Position numbers and translations under genes: made by a program
Assembly: GCF_023897015.1 (NCBI RefSeq)
Contig: NZ_JAMHFY010000027.1
Span: forward strand, 1 to 63,515
Reading direction: 5' to 3'
Source: Desulfosporosinus nitroreducens
Lineage (GTDB): Bacteria; Bacillota; Desulfitobacteriia; Desulfitobacteriales; Desulfitobacteriaceae
Length of the DNA: 63,515 bases
The notes under the pieces: model-generated
Database searches by the model: none
Seen by the model: the letters and a program-made list of their open reading frames with translations, nothing else
Told to the model about the DNA's origin: nothing
Shown: one piece after another, positions 8,217 to 15,612 of the stretch
Position numbering within the stretch: position 1 is the first letter of the stretch
How the letters are laid out: every line of letters begins with the position of its first letter

Positions 8217-10999
8217 ACTTTCACCTTGACCTTTAACTCCTCAAGCTCACGCTCAATTGCATACTTTTGTTCTAATAATGCTTCATATTTAGATTTTATA
8301 CCCAGCTTTGACTTGCTGAGCATATCTAATAACTTTTCTCTATAGACTGGTTCACCTATTTTTTCAATTAAACAGCGTATTTTTTTATAATATTCCGCAA
8401 GTTCTATTGGTTCGCCAAAGTAGCTAGTCAGTTCTTCTCCAACGTTAACGTCATTTTCTTCATGCAGCCATTTCATAATTTTCTCAATCATTTCCCGGCT
8501 GTAGTCACCTATGGTATAAGACATAAAGAAATTGTCTATAAGGAGTTTATGAATATTTTGACCAAAGGTGCGGTCAAAGCTTTTCTCCTCCTTTGAAAGG
8601 TAAGTAATGTCCTCGCTGAGTATATCGGAAATAATAAACGGGGAATTAGTTGTAATGACCACTTGAAGTTTCGATTCTGTCTTAGTATTATGAAAACTAT
8701 CAACGAGCGTTTTAATATAACTGCGCTGCCACTCCGGATGATAATAAAGTTCACCTTCGTCAATAAATATGAGCGCTGTTTCCCCTTCTATAAGTACTTC
8801 ATCATGACTAAATACTTTTTTCTCGATTATAGATTCAAAATCCTTAATATATATCTGATAACCTTCTAGAAACCAATATAGTTTAGCAAGGAATGAAAAC
8901 TTAGCATATTGCCCCGACGAAAAATACTCTAACTTGGCATCAGTCGATGTGAGAAACAGCTTTAGTGTCCGTCCACCCCCACCTATCATATCTGAAAGTG
9001 AATGCGCCGCCGTAATCGGTAATTCTTCTATATCTAATAAAGCACTTTTGAGAGTAAACTCCTTATCCGCTGGCATATCAAAATAATATTCCAGTTTTTC
9101 AGGAGTCAAATAGCTTAAAAATGCCAATTGGTAACATAAATCTTTGTTGACTACTGGAATGCCGCTATCTTTTTGTCTAGCCGCCTCTATTGCCTTTCGT
9201 TTTTGTATAAAACTTGCGGCTTCTGAATAGTCCGCCTGCCTAAAATTGCGAAGAGAATTTGCCAGATCATTTTCTGAGCTCTTATTCCTTGATGTCATAT
9301 TCTCATCAATATAGAGATAGTCTTGATTAACACTGAGCATATTTGAAAAATAAACAATCTTACTCAGTTCATTGACACTTTTGTAAGCACTGCGGTTAAA
9401 TGGTTTTGCTATTGAATCAGTTACACCTTCTATATTAGTCAAATAATACGGCTGACTACCTAAGTGAAAGACCACGAAAAATTCACAGCCTTTATCCAAA
9501 AGGCCATATGCTTCATAAGCCTCTTCTCTGACATAACCATTTTCACAAGGAACATCATATTCTCCAATCAAGCGAAGGAGTTTAAAGAATGTACCTCTTA
9601 AAAAGTCCACCGTACTGGTTTTACCCGTACCGTTCATGCCCACTATACATGATAGCGAGTGAACCTTATTCCCGTAAAAATACGGAATAGGCGATATTAT
9701 ATCAGATATCCTAAGTTCATTTATAGTTTCGTCATAAGTGAATTTATGGTCAAAATTGATCAATTGCTCACTCATCCCTCTATAATTGCTAAGATAAAGC
9801 AGAGAGAACGTCAAATGATTATAAATAATCTCACGGCTGCTTTCATCAAATACAAAATCATATAGCTCCTGTTCAAATTCTTTGGATTGATAGTTGTCTA
9901 ACATCCAATCTGTGTACTTAAAATCATATTTTTTCCCACTTGATGACTTATAAGTGTGCTTAATCCAAATCTCTTTTTTATCAGCATTAAAGCTAATGTT
10001 AATAACGACTTTTTCATCTATGACAAAATAGCGCTCTGCTGAACAGCCATTCGTCCAGTAAGCATAAACCTTATCTGTCATAGATTGTTTAATTAGCCCA
10101 ATATTTTCAGCTGACAGATTAATTTTCGAATTAAGATACTGAGGAACAAACTCTGAGTCATGCTCACTATATTTTTCATAAAGGCTGTTATTCATATAAT
10201 TCGCCAGAAGCAGGCTGTCTAAGCAACTGAATTTATATATTAGTTTTTCCTTATACTCTAAGATTGAATTATTAATGATCGTGAAAATTTGATGTCTATA
10301 GACTTTTTCATTAATAATCCTATACAGCTCATATTTTTGTAGTAATTTATCTATAATTTCTTTTGGCAAGTTGCCAATATATTTACTGATTAAATCAATA
10401 CCTTTATAGGCAAAGCCATCATCACTCGATGTTCCTGCGTTGGTAATATGCCGAAAAACCGCATTAGTAATGTCATCTGTATTTCCAGATAAATTAACAT
10501 CTTTAGGATAAAATTGACAAAGAAGCTTTATTGCTTCTTCGTTATCCGAAAACTTCCCATAAAAGTTTTGAAAAAACTTAACCAATCCTAAATAAAGCGG
10601 CGTTTTAAAAGATTCATCTTCAAGAATTTCCTGATAATCTTTTGTGTTTTCAACAAATCCACGCTCAAAAGTACTATAAAAACCATAGGCAACATGTCTT
10701 TGCCCCAGCAGACTTCTATAAGTATCATACTCTTTAAGTCTGTTATGACTTAAAACCATTGCCATGACCAGCTGTACTGCAAAATGCCTGACATTGTTTT
10801 CATAGGTGTCCGTCACATATGCCTTAGAAGACTCTTCTTTTATAGCATTTTCCTCTAACTCAAAGACCTTATTAAGTGTTGATAAGAGTTGTTCTGTATC
10901 CTTAGAGTCAGTTTTTTCTAATAGCTTAAGTCCTTTTGGAACATAATTTTTAAAATTATCTATTGTCATCAAAATGTCTCTTAGCCAATCTTGCTTCAA
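8213..10999 (-). CDS. Large AAA/SMC-like ATPase, PtuA-like defence protein
   Basis: A 928-aa protein. The Walker A is GMNGTGKTS at about residues 454-462. The Walker B is ALIFIDEGELYYHPEW near 760, with the ABC/SMC-type acidic pair, followed by VVITTNSPFIISD, the H/D-loop region seen in AAA15/PtuA/RecF-like ATPases. The C-terminus is coiled coil (about 880-928). Upstream of the Walker A there are about 430 residues of helical sequence with no family I recognise; PtuA proteins are usually clearly shorter. Coupled to an HNH gene, it forms a Septu-like pair. Possible roles are phage sensing and nuclease gating; the exact system type is uncertain. Confidence 0.75.
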   Translation of the reverse strand: MKQDWLRDILMTIDNFKNYVPKGLKLLEKTDSKDTEQLLSTLNKVFELEENAIKEESSKAYVTDTYENNVRHFAVQLVMAMVLSHNRLKEYDTYRSLLGQRHVAYGFYSTFERGFVENTKDYQEILEDESFKTPLYLGLVKFFQNFYGKFSDNEEAIKLLCQFYPKDVNLSGNTDDITNAVFRHITNAGTSSDDGFAYKGIDLISKYIGNLPKEIIDKLLQKYELYRIINEKVYRHQIFTIINNSILEYKEKLIYKFSCLDSLLLANYMNNSLYEKYSEHDSEFVPQYLNSKINLSAENIGLIKQSMTDKVYAYWTNGCSAERYFVIDEKVVINISFNADKKEIWIKHTYKSSSGKKYDFKYTDWMLDNYQSKEFEQELYDFVFDESSREIIYNHLTFSLLYLSNYRGMSEQLINFDHKFTYDETINELRISDIISPIPYFYGNKVHSLSCIVGMNGTGKTSTVDFLRGTFFKLLRLIGEYDVPCENGYVREEAYEAYGLLDKGCEFFVVFHLGSQPYYLTNIEGVTDSIAKPFNRSAYKSVNELSKIVYFSNMLSVNQDYLYIDENMTSRNKSSENDLANSLRNFRQADYSEAASFIQKRKAIEAARQKDSGIPVVNKDLCYQLAFLSYLTPEKLEYYFDMPADKEFTLKSALLDIEELPITAAHSLSDMIGGGGRTLKLFLTSTDAKLEYFSSGQYAKFSFLAKLYWFLEGYQIYIKDFESIIEKKVFSHDEVLIEGETALIFIDEGELYYHPEWQRSYIKTLVDSFHNTKTESKLQVVITTNSPFIISDILSEDITYLSKEEKSFDRTFGQNIHKLLIDNFFMSYTIGDYSREMIEKIMKWLHEENDVNVGEELTSYFGEPIELAEYYKKIRCLIEKIGEPVYREKLLDMLSKSKLGIKSKYEALLEQKYAIERELEELKVKVKV

Positions 11000-11243
11000 A
11001 ATAAAACCCCTCCTATTTAACGAATTATTATTAGAACTAAATTATCCCTGATTTTCAATCTGTGAAAATTAGGGATAATTTTTAGACTTTAAAGTAACGA
11101 GACTTGGTTCCTATTTTGTTGATTTTAAATTATAGATAGGGGTAAATTACTTTGGCCAATTATTCACAGATACATTTTAAAAAGAAACTCTTCTATAGTA
11201 TTCCAAAATGATATTATTGAATCGAAACGGCGGAACAAATAAC

Positions 11244-11421
11244 CTATAAACCACTTTCTATATCTTTAATTAAATCCTCTAGTGTCTTTATTCTAACTTG
11301 CTTTTTTAATTCACATTCCCATATAACTAAAACCCTCCAGCCTTGTTTCTGAAGTCCTTTAATATTTTGGGGGACAAACCACTGTTTCTCTTTCAAATAC
11401 CAGACACAAAGACAAATAGAT
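11244..11421 (-). pseudogene. Very-short-patch repair endonuclease (vsr), C-terminal fragment
   Basis: The minus strand encodes NIKGLQKQGWRVLVIWECEL, the conserved tail of Vsr mismatch endonucleases, ending with TAG at 11244. The catalytic N-terminal half is absent; the frame runs into the AIPR fragment junction at about 11422. Vsr normally accompanies a 5-methylcytosine methyltransferase, so a methylation system probably stood here before deletion. About 55 residues remain; not expected to work. Confidence 0.6.
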
Positions 11422-11423
11422 TT

Positions 11424-11745
11424 GGGTGGAATCTACGTGCAAATGAAGCTCACTCAAATTGGTAAAATGGATCAGGATCGAGCAACAGAACTTATTAGAA
11501 ATATATCTCGTTCTTCAAACAGCCAAAATAAGGTCAGCGATGCTGACTTTTTTGCAACACATCCATTTCATGTGCGTATGGAGCAATTCTCGAGAAGAAT
11601 TTTTGCGCAGGCTGAGGGGGCGCAATATGAACAAAATGGTTCTGTGAACGTGCCCGCGGACAATATTTTCAGGCGAAAATGCGTTTAACCCCGGCTAAAA
11701 AGAAACAATTTGTTTTACAAAATCCAAAGCGTCCCTTTCCCGAAC
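11424..11745 (+). pseudogene. AIPR-family (abortive infection) gene fragment, frameshifted
   Basis: Starts at GGIYVQMKLTQIGKMDQDRA and continues through KVSDADFFATHPFHVRMEQF, a signature of AIPR proteins. At about 11638 one base is missing in CAAAATGG: restoring it gives WFCERARGQYFQAKMRLTPA, again AIPR. Both ends of the gene are missing. AIPR genes often sit beside methyltransferase and vsr genes, matching the neighbouring vsr remnant. It is a non-functional relic. Confidence 0.75.
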
Positions 11746-11757
11746 TTCAGCTCTCAC

Positions 11758-11970
11758 TCAGCGATAAGGTTTCTTATTTTCTGTCAGCCCGACCAAATAG
11801 TCAATGCTGGTTTTATAAAACTGGGCGAGTTTAATCATGATATTCAGCGGAACATCACGCTCTCCTCGCTCATATTTAGAGTACAAAGATTGATCACACA
11901 TCAGGTATTGTGCAACTTGCTGCTGGGTTAGATCATGATCTTCTCGAACATCACGTATTTTTAAGCGCAT
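11758..11970 (-). CDS. XRE family helix-turn-helix regulator
   Basis: A 70-aa protein that is almost entirely one Cro/CI-type HTH: IRDVREDHDLTQQQVAQYL, then the recognition helix region DQSLYSKYERGERDVPL and the typical end LAQFYKTSIDYLVGL. The start MRLKIRDVRE matches the family; in-frame starts 6 and 12 bases earlier are also possible. It is divergent from the receiver-domain gene at 12076, and two AGGAC..GTCC operators lie between them. Confidence 0.85.
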   Translation of the reverse strand: MRLKIRDVREDHDLTQQQVAQYLMCDQSLYSKYERGERDVPLNIMIKLAQFYKTSIDYLVGLTENKKPYR

Positions 11971-11996
11971 TATCATCACCAAAGCAAGTATATCTT

Positions 11997-12036
11997 AGGA
12001 CGCATAGTCCTATTGACATATTGGACTATTTGTCCT
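11997..12036. promoter_or_regulatory. Paired XRE operators
   Basis: Two related dyads: AGGACGCATAGTCCT (11997-12011) and GGACTATTTGTCCT (12023-12036), whose reverse reads AGGACAAATAGTCC. A TTGACA box lies between them (12013-12018). Their position between divergent genes suggests autoregulation by the XRE protein. Confidence 0.6.
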
Positions 12037-12075
12037 GAAATTATTCAACAAACCCTTGATGTTGGAGGAGATGTT

Positions 12076-12459
12076 TTGTTCACCATCGGCATTTGCGATG
12101 ACAGACCGTTGTCCCGTCGCTTATTGGAGGCCCTAATTCATCTATATGAAGAAGAAAATGATGTTGTATTTAATATTTACGAATTCAGCAGCGGCGAGGA
12201 GCTTCTCGAAGAAATTGAAATGCAGGGATTGGTTTTTGACCTCCTCTTTCTTGATAACAGCATGAAAAAGCTAACCGGTCTTGAGACTGCCAGACAAATA
12301 CGCCAATCTAAGTCCATGTCAGCCAGCAGTATAGTATTTGTGACATCCGCAGAGGATCACGATCAATTCATGCAGGTCAAACCTTTACAAATCGTATGCA
12401 AACCCTGTACCCAGGAACACATTGAAGCTATCTTAGAGAAGGTTCTGGCTAAGCCGTAA
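12076..12459 (+). CDS. Stand-alone response-regulator receiver domain
   Basis: Encodes FTIGICDDRPLSRRLLEALI, the start of an AgrA/LytTR-type receiver, with the phospho-acceptor Asp in LLFLDNSMKK and the Lys near KPLQIVCKP. The start is TTG at 12076 because GGAGGAG lies just upstream; an in-frame ATG at 12013 lacks a site. The protein is 127 aa and stops right after the receiver, so the LytTR DNA-binding half is missing. It may act through protein contacts or be a truncated gene. No histidine kinase is adjacent. Confidence 0.75.
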   Translation: MFTIGICDDRPLSRRLLEALIHLYEEENDVVFNIYEFSSGEELLEEIEMQGLVFDLLFLDNSMKKLTGLETARQIRQSKSMSASSIVFVTSAEDHDQFMQVKPLQIVCKPCTQEHIEAILEKVLAKP

Positions 12460-12460
12460 A

Positions 12461-12799
12461 TCAGCTCAAATAATGCTTTTTCATAATTCTTAACAACAAA
12501 AAATAATTAACAACTCCCCCCTCTCTACTTCCCCTTTCTTTCCTCCATCGTCTAATCAAAAACCCATTCAGCATCTTCGCATACTCTCCATGCACCTGGT
12601 CATCAACCTTTGCCAGCAAATCCATCTCATAACTCAGTTCCTTGAACGCTTTTTCCAAACTCACGAAGAAAAAAGCGATTTTAGACGTGAGCAGCTTGAT
12701 CTGGGCAGCGGCCAGCTCATTACTCACCCTTTGGTAGCTCTTTAAATTCGAATTTTCCGCTAGCTTCTTATTTTTCATGGTCTTTTTCTCAACATCCAT
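12461..12799 (-). CDS. Hypothetical helical protein (112 aa)
   Basis: Unrecognised. Highly charged and helix-prone throughout (NELAAAQIKLLTSKIAFFF; LEKAFKELSYEMDLLAKV), with a basic C-terminal patch RRWRKERG. No membrane helix or signal peptide. It converges on the receiver-domain gene with a 1-bp gap. The start is uncertain: ATG 12799 or ATG 12778, neither with a strong ribosome binding site. Confidence 0.5.
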   Translation of the reverse strand: MDVEKKTMKNKKLAENSNLKSYQRVSNELAAAQIKLLTSKIAFFFVSLEKAFKELSYEMDLLAKVDDQVHGEYAKMLNGFLIRRWRKERGSREGGVVNYFLLLRIMKKHYLS

Positions 12800-13266
12800 T
12801 CCCCATACTTGATGACCCTGCTATGAATTCCCTTATCGCCAGCGATATATCCTTAACACCCAGCAATGCCCTGACGAGAATACGGGATATCAAGGTCATT
12901 GATACGACAACAAATGGTCTTTATGACCCTCCCCAGGCTTAACTGTTCAAAGGGAAAAGGAAACTGCCGACAGCGTCATAGCTGCCGGCAGTCCTCTTCA
13001 CTATAAAGATTTTTTTCTAAATCAACCTGCTACACTACCTATCTGTGGAACCACCCTTAGTGCCTATGTAGTGGTTTTTGCGCTCAACCTCTCGGACCTT
13101 AATGACCACAGCGTCAAGTTCGGGGCTCCCACGGATAAGAAATCGTTATACCAAGGGAAGAATGACATTTTCATTTTCTGCCATTTAGCCTATCAGTCTC
13201 AAGGAATACCCTTAAGTTTTTGGGGGAAAGATTAACATATCTTTAATTAAATGTGAGGGACGTATT
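12800..13266. other. Gap with gene-tail repeat
   Basis: A short plus-strand frame (about 12812-12943) ends YDPPQA-stop and is followed by a hairpin; see the repeat at 12901-13012. I cannot name the gene it came from. 13020-13260 shows no recognisable coding sequence. Confidence 0.5.
12901..13012 (+). repeat. Gene-tail plus terminator repeat, copy 2
   Basis: Matches 4846-4950 in layout and partly in sequence: CTCCCCAGGCTTAA stop region, spacer, then an 11-bp stem CTGCCGACAGC/GCTGCCGGCAG (12964-12991), with a T-run at 13010. The stem and T-run look like a working terminator. Confidence 0.5.
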
Positions 13267-13491
13267 GTGGAACTTAACTTTCAGAGAAATCTAAGCGCTT
13301 TAGACAGAGGAATACGTGTTGTTATTAGCTTGGTTTTATTCGGTTTAGCCGCTATGGGATTTTTCAAAGGATGGATAGCAACCGCAGCTAGTATCTTGGG
13401 TCTCTTCAACCTACTAGAAGCTGCTATTGGTTACTGAATTGTTTATGACATCATGGGTTGGTCAACCCGCGAAAATATTGAGCTGCATTAA
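13267..13491 (+). CDS. DUF2892-like small membrane protein, candidate selenoprotein (UGA at codon 57)
   Basis: GTG start with GAGGGA seven bases upstream. It encodes LNFQRNLSALDRGIRVVISL and two membrane helices, as in DUF2892/YgaP-tail proteins. In that family a Cys follows the second helix, then (P/V)xYxxLGxxT. Here the Cys codon is TGA (13435-13437), and the same frame continues with IVYDIMGWSTRENIELH before TAA, so homology crosses the stop. A hairpin with a GGTC loop begins 17 bases after the TGA and fits the bacterial SECIS pattern. Read-through gives 74 aa with Sec57. The alternative is a plain nonsense mutation removing the last 17 residues. Confidence 0.6.
13454..13469 (+). promoter_or_regulatory. 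SECIS-like hairpin after in-frame UGA
   Basis: GGGTT (13455-13459) pairs with AACCC (13464-13468), extended by a U-G pair, enclosing the loop GGTC. The loop starts 22 bases after the UGA. Published bacterial SECIS models ask for a loop about 16-37 bases away with a G in its first two positions; this loop has GG, like the E. coli fdhF loop. Confidence 0.5.
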
Positions 13492-13523
13492 TCTTCGTTT
13501 ATCATCACAAAGGGGTTGTTTAT

Positions 13524-13709
13524 ATGTCCGGTAAGCTTAAGATTGAAATCCTTGATGATAAGAATGTGCTGGAAATCTTTGAATCGGAACCCGGTAAACT
13601 AACCTTTGTGATGTATCCCGATGATCCCAAGGACGAAACAATTCTTGAGGTTAACGTCGATACTGCTGAATTTTCATCGCTTCTTAAACGCCTTCTTGAT
13701 ATCAGCTGA
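13524..13709 (+). CDS. Hypothetical acidic protein (61 aa)
   Basis: Unrecognised. The ATG follows AAAGGGG. The sequence alternates short beta-prone and acidic stretches (KIEILDDKNVLEIFESEPGK; MYPDDPKDETILEVNVD) and ends with a helix (FSSLLKRLLDIS). No Cys, membrane helix or signal. It begins 32 bp after the candidate selenoprotein, on the same strand, so it may be co-transcribed. Confidence 0.6.
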   Translation: MSGKLKIEILDDKNVLEIFESEPGKLTFVMYPDDPKDETILEVNVDTAEFSSLLKRLLDIS

Positions 13710-13841
13710 AAAATCCAGAACGACGTTGTCCCTATCGACCTCGCTGCAACCGGATTGATCCAAATAACTTCTTCCCGTTTCTGACCGCCATCACAGCGAG
13801 CAAGTTTGGTTTCCGATAGCTAAGCTATTTATCTCGATGTC

Positions 13842-14030
13842 TTATTTCCTTCTCATGTGATGCCCCAGTTCTTTTTGCAGTCTGACCACCAAGGCATCAA
13901 CTTTGCGGTTCTGTGTCATAACTGCTTCATCCTGTATAATCGGAATTCCATTATTTATGGCTTCCTCAACAAGCCTGTGCAGTTTTTCCTTTTCTCTTTT
14001 CAGCCTTTCATCCAGAGATATTTTCCCCAT
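13842..14030 (-). CDS. Spo0E-like aspartyl-phosphate phosphatase
   Basis: A 62-aa protein starting MGKISLDERLKREKEKLHRL; the ATG at 14030 has AGGAG seven bases upstream. Two helices carry the Spo0E-family pattern: a first helix ending LVEEAINNG, and a second with TQNRKVDALVVRLQKEL, corresponding to the SQxLDxLI motif. In this family the motif faces Spo0A-P or Spo0F-P and removes phosphate, delaying sporulation. The first motif residue pair is TQN rather than SQ, so activity is not certain. Supports a spore-former. Confidence 0.6.
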   Translation of the reverse strand: MGKISLDERLKREKEKLHRLVEEAINNGIPIIQDEAVMTQNRKVDALVVRLQKELGHHMRRK

Positions 14031-14179
14031 GCTGAAATCTCCTTTTGCCCCGCACATTAATTTATTTAAGCATTAACAGTATAAATCATCTCTATTTTAT
14101 TTTCAACGGTATTCCGGTAATCATTTGTTATGCACATTGTTATCTTAGATTTAACGGAATAACGGTTAGAGGTGATCAA

Positions 14180-14422
14180 ATGAATATTTCCCAAGCAGTA
14201 GTCAAACGTATTAAAATGCTGTGCAAAGAACATAAGCTGACAGTCAATGCCCTTTGCAATGCTTCCGGCGTAACTCAGTCAACTGTGAATGATATCGTGA
14301 ACGGCATAACTTACAATGCGGGAATTGTAACTATCAAGAAGCTGTGCGACGGATTCGGAATCAGTGTACAGGAATTTTTTGATTCTGATTTATTTTCTGA
14401 TCTAGAGCAAGAAATTAAATAA
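14180..14422 (+). CDS. XRE family helix-turn-helix regulator
   Basis: An 80-aa Cro/CI-type HTH protein: VVKRIKMLCKEHKLTVNALC, then GVTQSTVNDIVNG as the recognition region and LCDGFGISVQEFFDS at the end. The start at 14180 follows GAGGTGATC; earlier in-frame starts have no site. Just upstream, AACGGTATTCCGGT (about 14105-14118) and AACGGAATAACGGTT (14154-14168) look like operators. It is divergent from the Spo0E-like gene. The target is unknown. Confidence 0.85.
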   Translation: MNISQAVVKRIKMLCKEHKLTVNALCNASGVTQSTVNDIVNGITYNAGIVTIKKLCDGFGISVQEFFDSDLFSDLEQEIK

Positions 14423-14430
14423 CTTATCCC

Positions 14431-14454
14431 AAGAATCTTACGCGCGTAAGATTC
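14431..14454. repeat. Loopless palindrome, second copy
   Basis: Twenty-four bases identical to the centre of the 4785-4836 palindrome (core TTACGCGCGTAA). It lies eight bases after the stop of the XRE gene and is followed by ATTTTG, so here it could serve as a weak terminator. Confidence 0.75.
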
Positions 14455-14514
14455 ATTTTGCTAAAGTTTACAAATACAAAATGGTGTTACAAATTGCATC
14501 TGAATGATAACGAA

Positions 14515-14557
14515 AAGAATCGAATTCCCAGGCCCTCGGTTTGGGAATTCGATTCTT
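14515..14557 (+). terminator. 16-bp stem hairpin
   Basis: AAGAATCGAATTCCCA (14515-14530) pairs perfectly with 14542-14557 around an 11-base loop. It lies between the XRE gene and the thioredoxin-like gene. The T-run is weak (TTCCTATCC), so termination is plausible but not certain. Confidence 0.5.
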
Positions 14558-14707
14558 CCTATCCTCGTCAACTCAGTGTGGTCATGGGGTAATTTCCATG
14601 GTACCTTGCTTTGACCGCAATCGGTGCTTCTGTCATAATAGGAGTTGTCTCCATTCTTTTTTCAATATAAGATTTATTCTAAAATAAAGGGCTGCAGCCT
14701 TGATAAA

Positions 14708-15184
14708 ATGCTAAAGGTGTGGATTACGAAGACAAAAACCAAGGTCCTAATCATACTAACGGTTGCCATTTTGTCCATAATGGCATTAATAATTCCCAGA
14801 TACTCAAGCCCTTCGGAATTCCACCCAACTAATCAACCAATGGTTGCTTTCCAAGAAGCTCAAAAATCTGGGAAACTGACTTTTTTAGAATTTTATGCCA
14901 AATGGTGACCCAGCTGTAGGAGCATGGAGCCCGTGGTGCTGGCTCTAGAGAAAGAATACCGAGATAAGGTCAACTTCATTGTTGCTGATATCGACGACCC
15001 TCAAGGACAGGCTCTTGCCCGACTCTTCTTGAGTAAGCCCTTTTTCTTTACGATACCTACATATATTTTGGGCCAAATCGACTCTCATCTTTTCACGCTC
15101 CTTTATGCCCCTATTTTATTGTTTAGGGAAGAGCGTTTCAATAACTTAATATTTGATATTCTTACAAACTCAACTTTAGGTTGA
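14708..15184 (+). CDS. Membrane-anchored thioredoxin-like protein, candidate selenoprotein (UxxC)
   Basis: One N-terminal membrane helix (KVLIILTVAILSIMALII), then a thioredoxin fold: KLTFLEFYAKW is followed by TGA (14906-14908) and PSCRSMEPVVLALEKEY. The TGA sits exactly where the first Cys of the WCxxC site belongs, giving U67-P-S-C70. The fold continues with VNFIVADIDDPQGQALARLF and the cis-Pro motif TIPTY. It resembles TxlA/HCF164-type thiol reductases facing outward. A stem-loop 16 bases downstream fits a SECIS. The start ATG 14708 has only a weak site. The C-terminal third is divergent. With Sec the product is 158 aa; without it only 66. Confidence 0.7.
14925..14947 (+). promoter_or_regulatory. 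SECIS-like hairpin after in-frame UGA
   Basis: TGGAGCC (14925-14931) pairs with GGCTCTA (14941-14947), one G-U pair, around the nine-base loop CGTGGTGCT. The loop begins 23 bases after the UGA and has G at its second position, within the published bacterial SECIS limits. An inner C-G pair would leave a GTGGT apex and a bulged CU. Confidence 0.5.
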
Positions 15185-15292
15185 AAACCCAAAATCCATT
15201 TAAGCCTCACTTTTAGGTAAAGCCTTTGGCCAGATAGGCACGAACAGGCTAGAAATTATTTAATTAGCTTTCATCAACTTATATTTTACGAC

Positions 15293-15329
15293 AAAAGACG
15301 GCTTCTGGCACTGCCAGTCGCCGTCTTTT
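15293..15329. terminator. Bidirectional terminator
   Basis: AAAAGACGGC (15293-15302) pairs with GCCGTCTTTT (15320-15329), with a nested CTGGCA/TGCCAG stem. The T-run follows on the plus strand and an A-run precedes it, so it can stop transcription from both sides (thioredoxin-like gene and the OsmC remnant). Confidence 0.8.
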
Positions 15330-15411
15330 ATTATTTTCGGGCTGTCTTACTGCGACAGCCCCTTTGTCTTTCCGCCTGTACATACAGCATTCAGTTTAAT
15401 TAATTATCTAA

Positions 15412-15600
15412 TCAATTATGTTTTACCCCATTTATATAACATGACACCTCAATGTCAGCGCTTAATTTCATGATGTTAAACACAGTACAATACTGCTCTA
15501 CAAGCTTTATCCCTTTGACCACTTTAGATTCCAAGCCTTCATTCACTTCGATAGGATAGTTTAAAGCAATTACTGAACTTTTTAAAGTGATTAGTTTATC
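15412..15600 (-). pseudogene. OsmC-like protein, C-terminal fragment
   Basis: The minus strand reads YPIEVNEGLESKVVKGIKLV, EQYCTVFNIMKLSADIEVSC and a TGA at 15412. The Cys after EQY and the closing beta-strand match the C-terminal half of OsmC/YhfA-type peroxide-resistance proteins. An in-frame stop precedes it and the N-terminal half is missing. It abuts the end of the AraC gene, which suggests deletion. Confidence 0.5.
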
Positions 15601-15612
15601 GAGAGCTAGTAG

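Noticed and set aside
14645-14908. ORF of 87 aa ending at the TGA, and a separate ORF at 14924-15184
   Set aside because: They are the two halves of one thioredoxin-like gene split at an in-frame UGA; the TTG at 14645 has no ribosome binding site.
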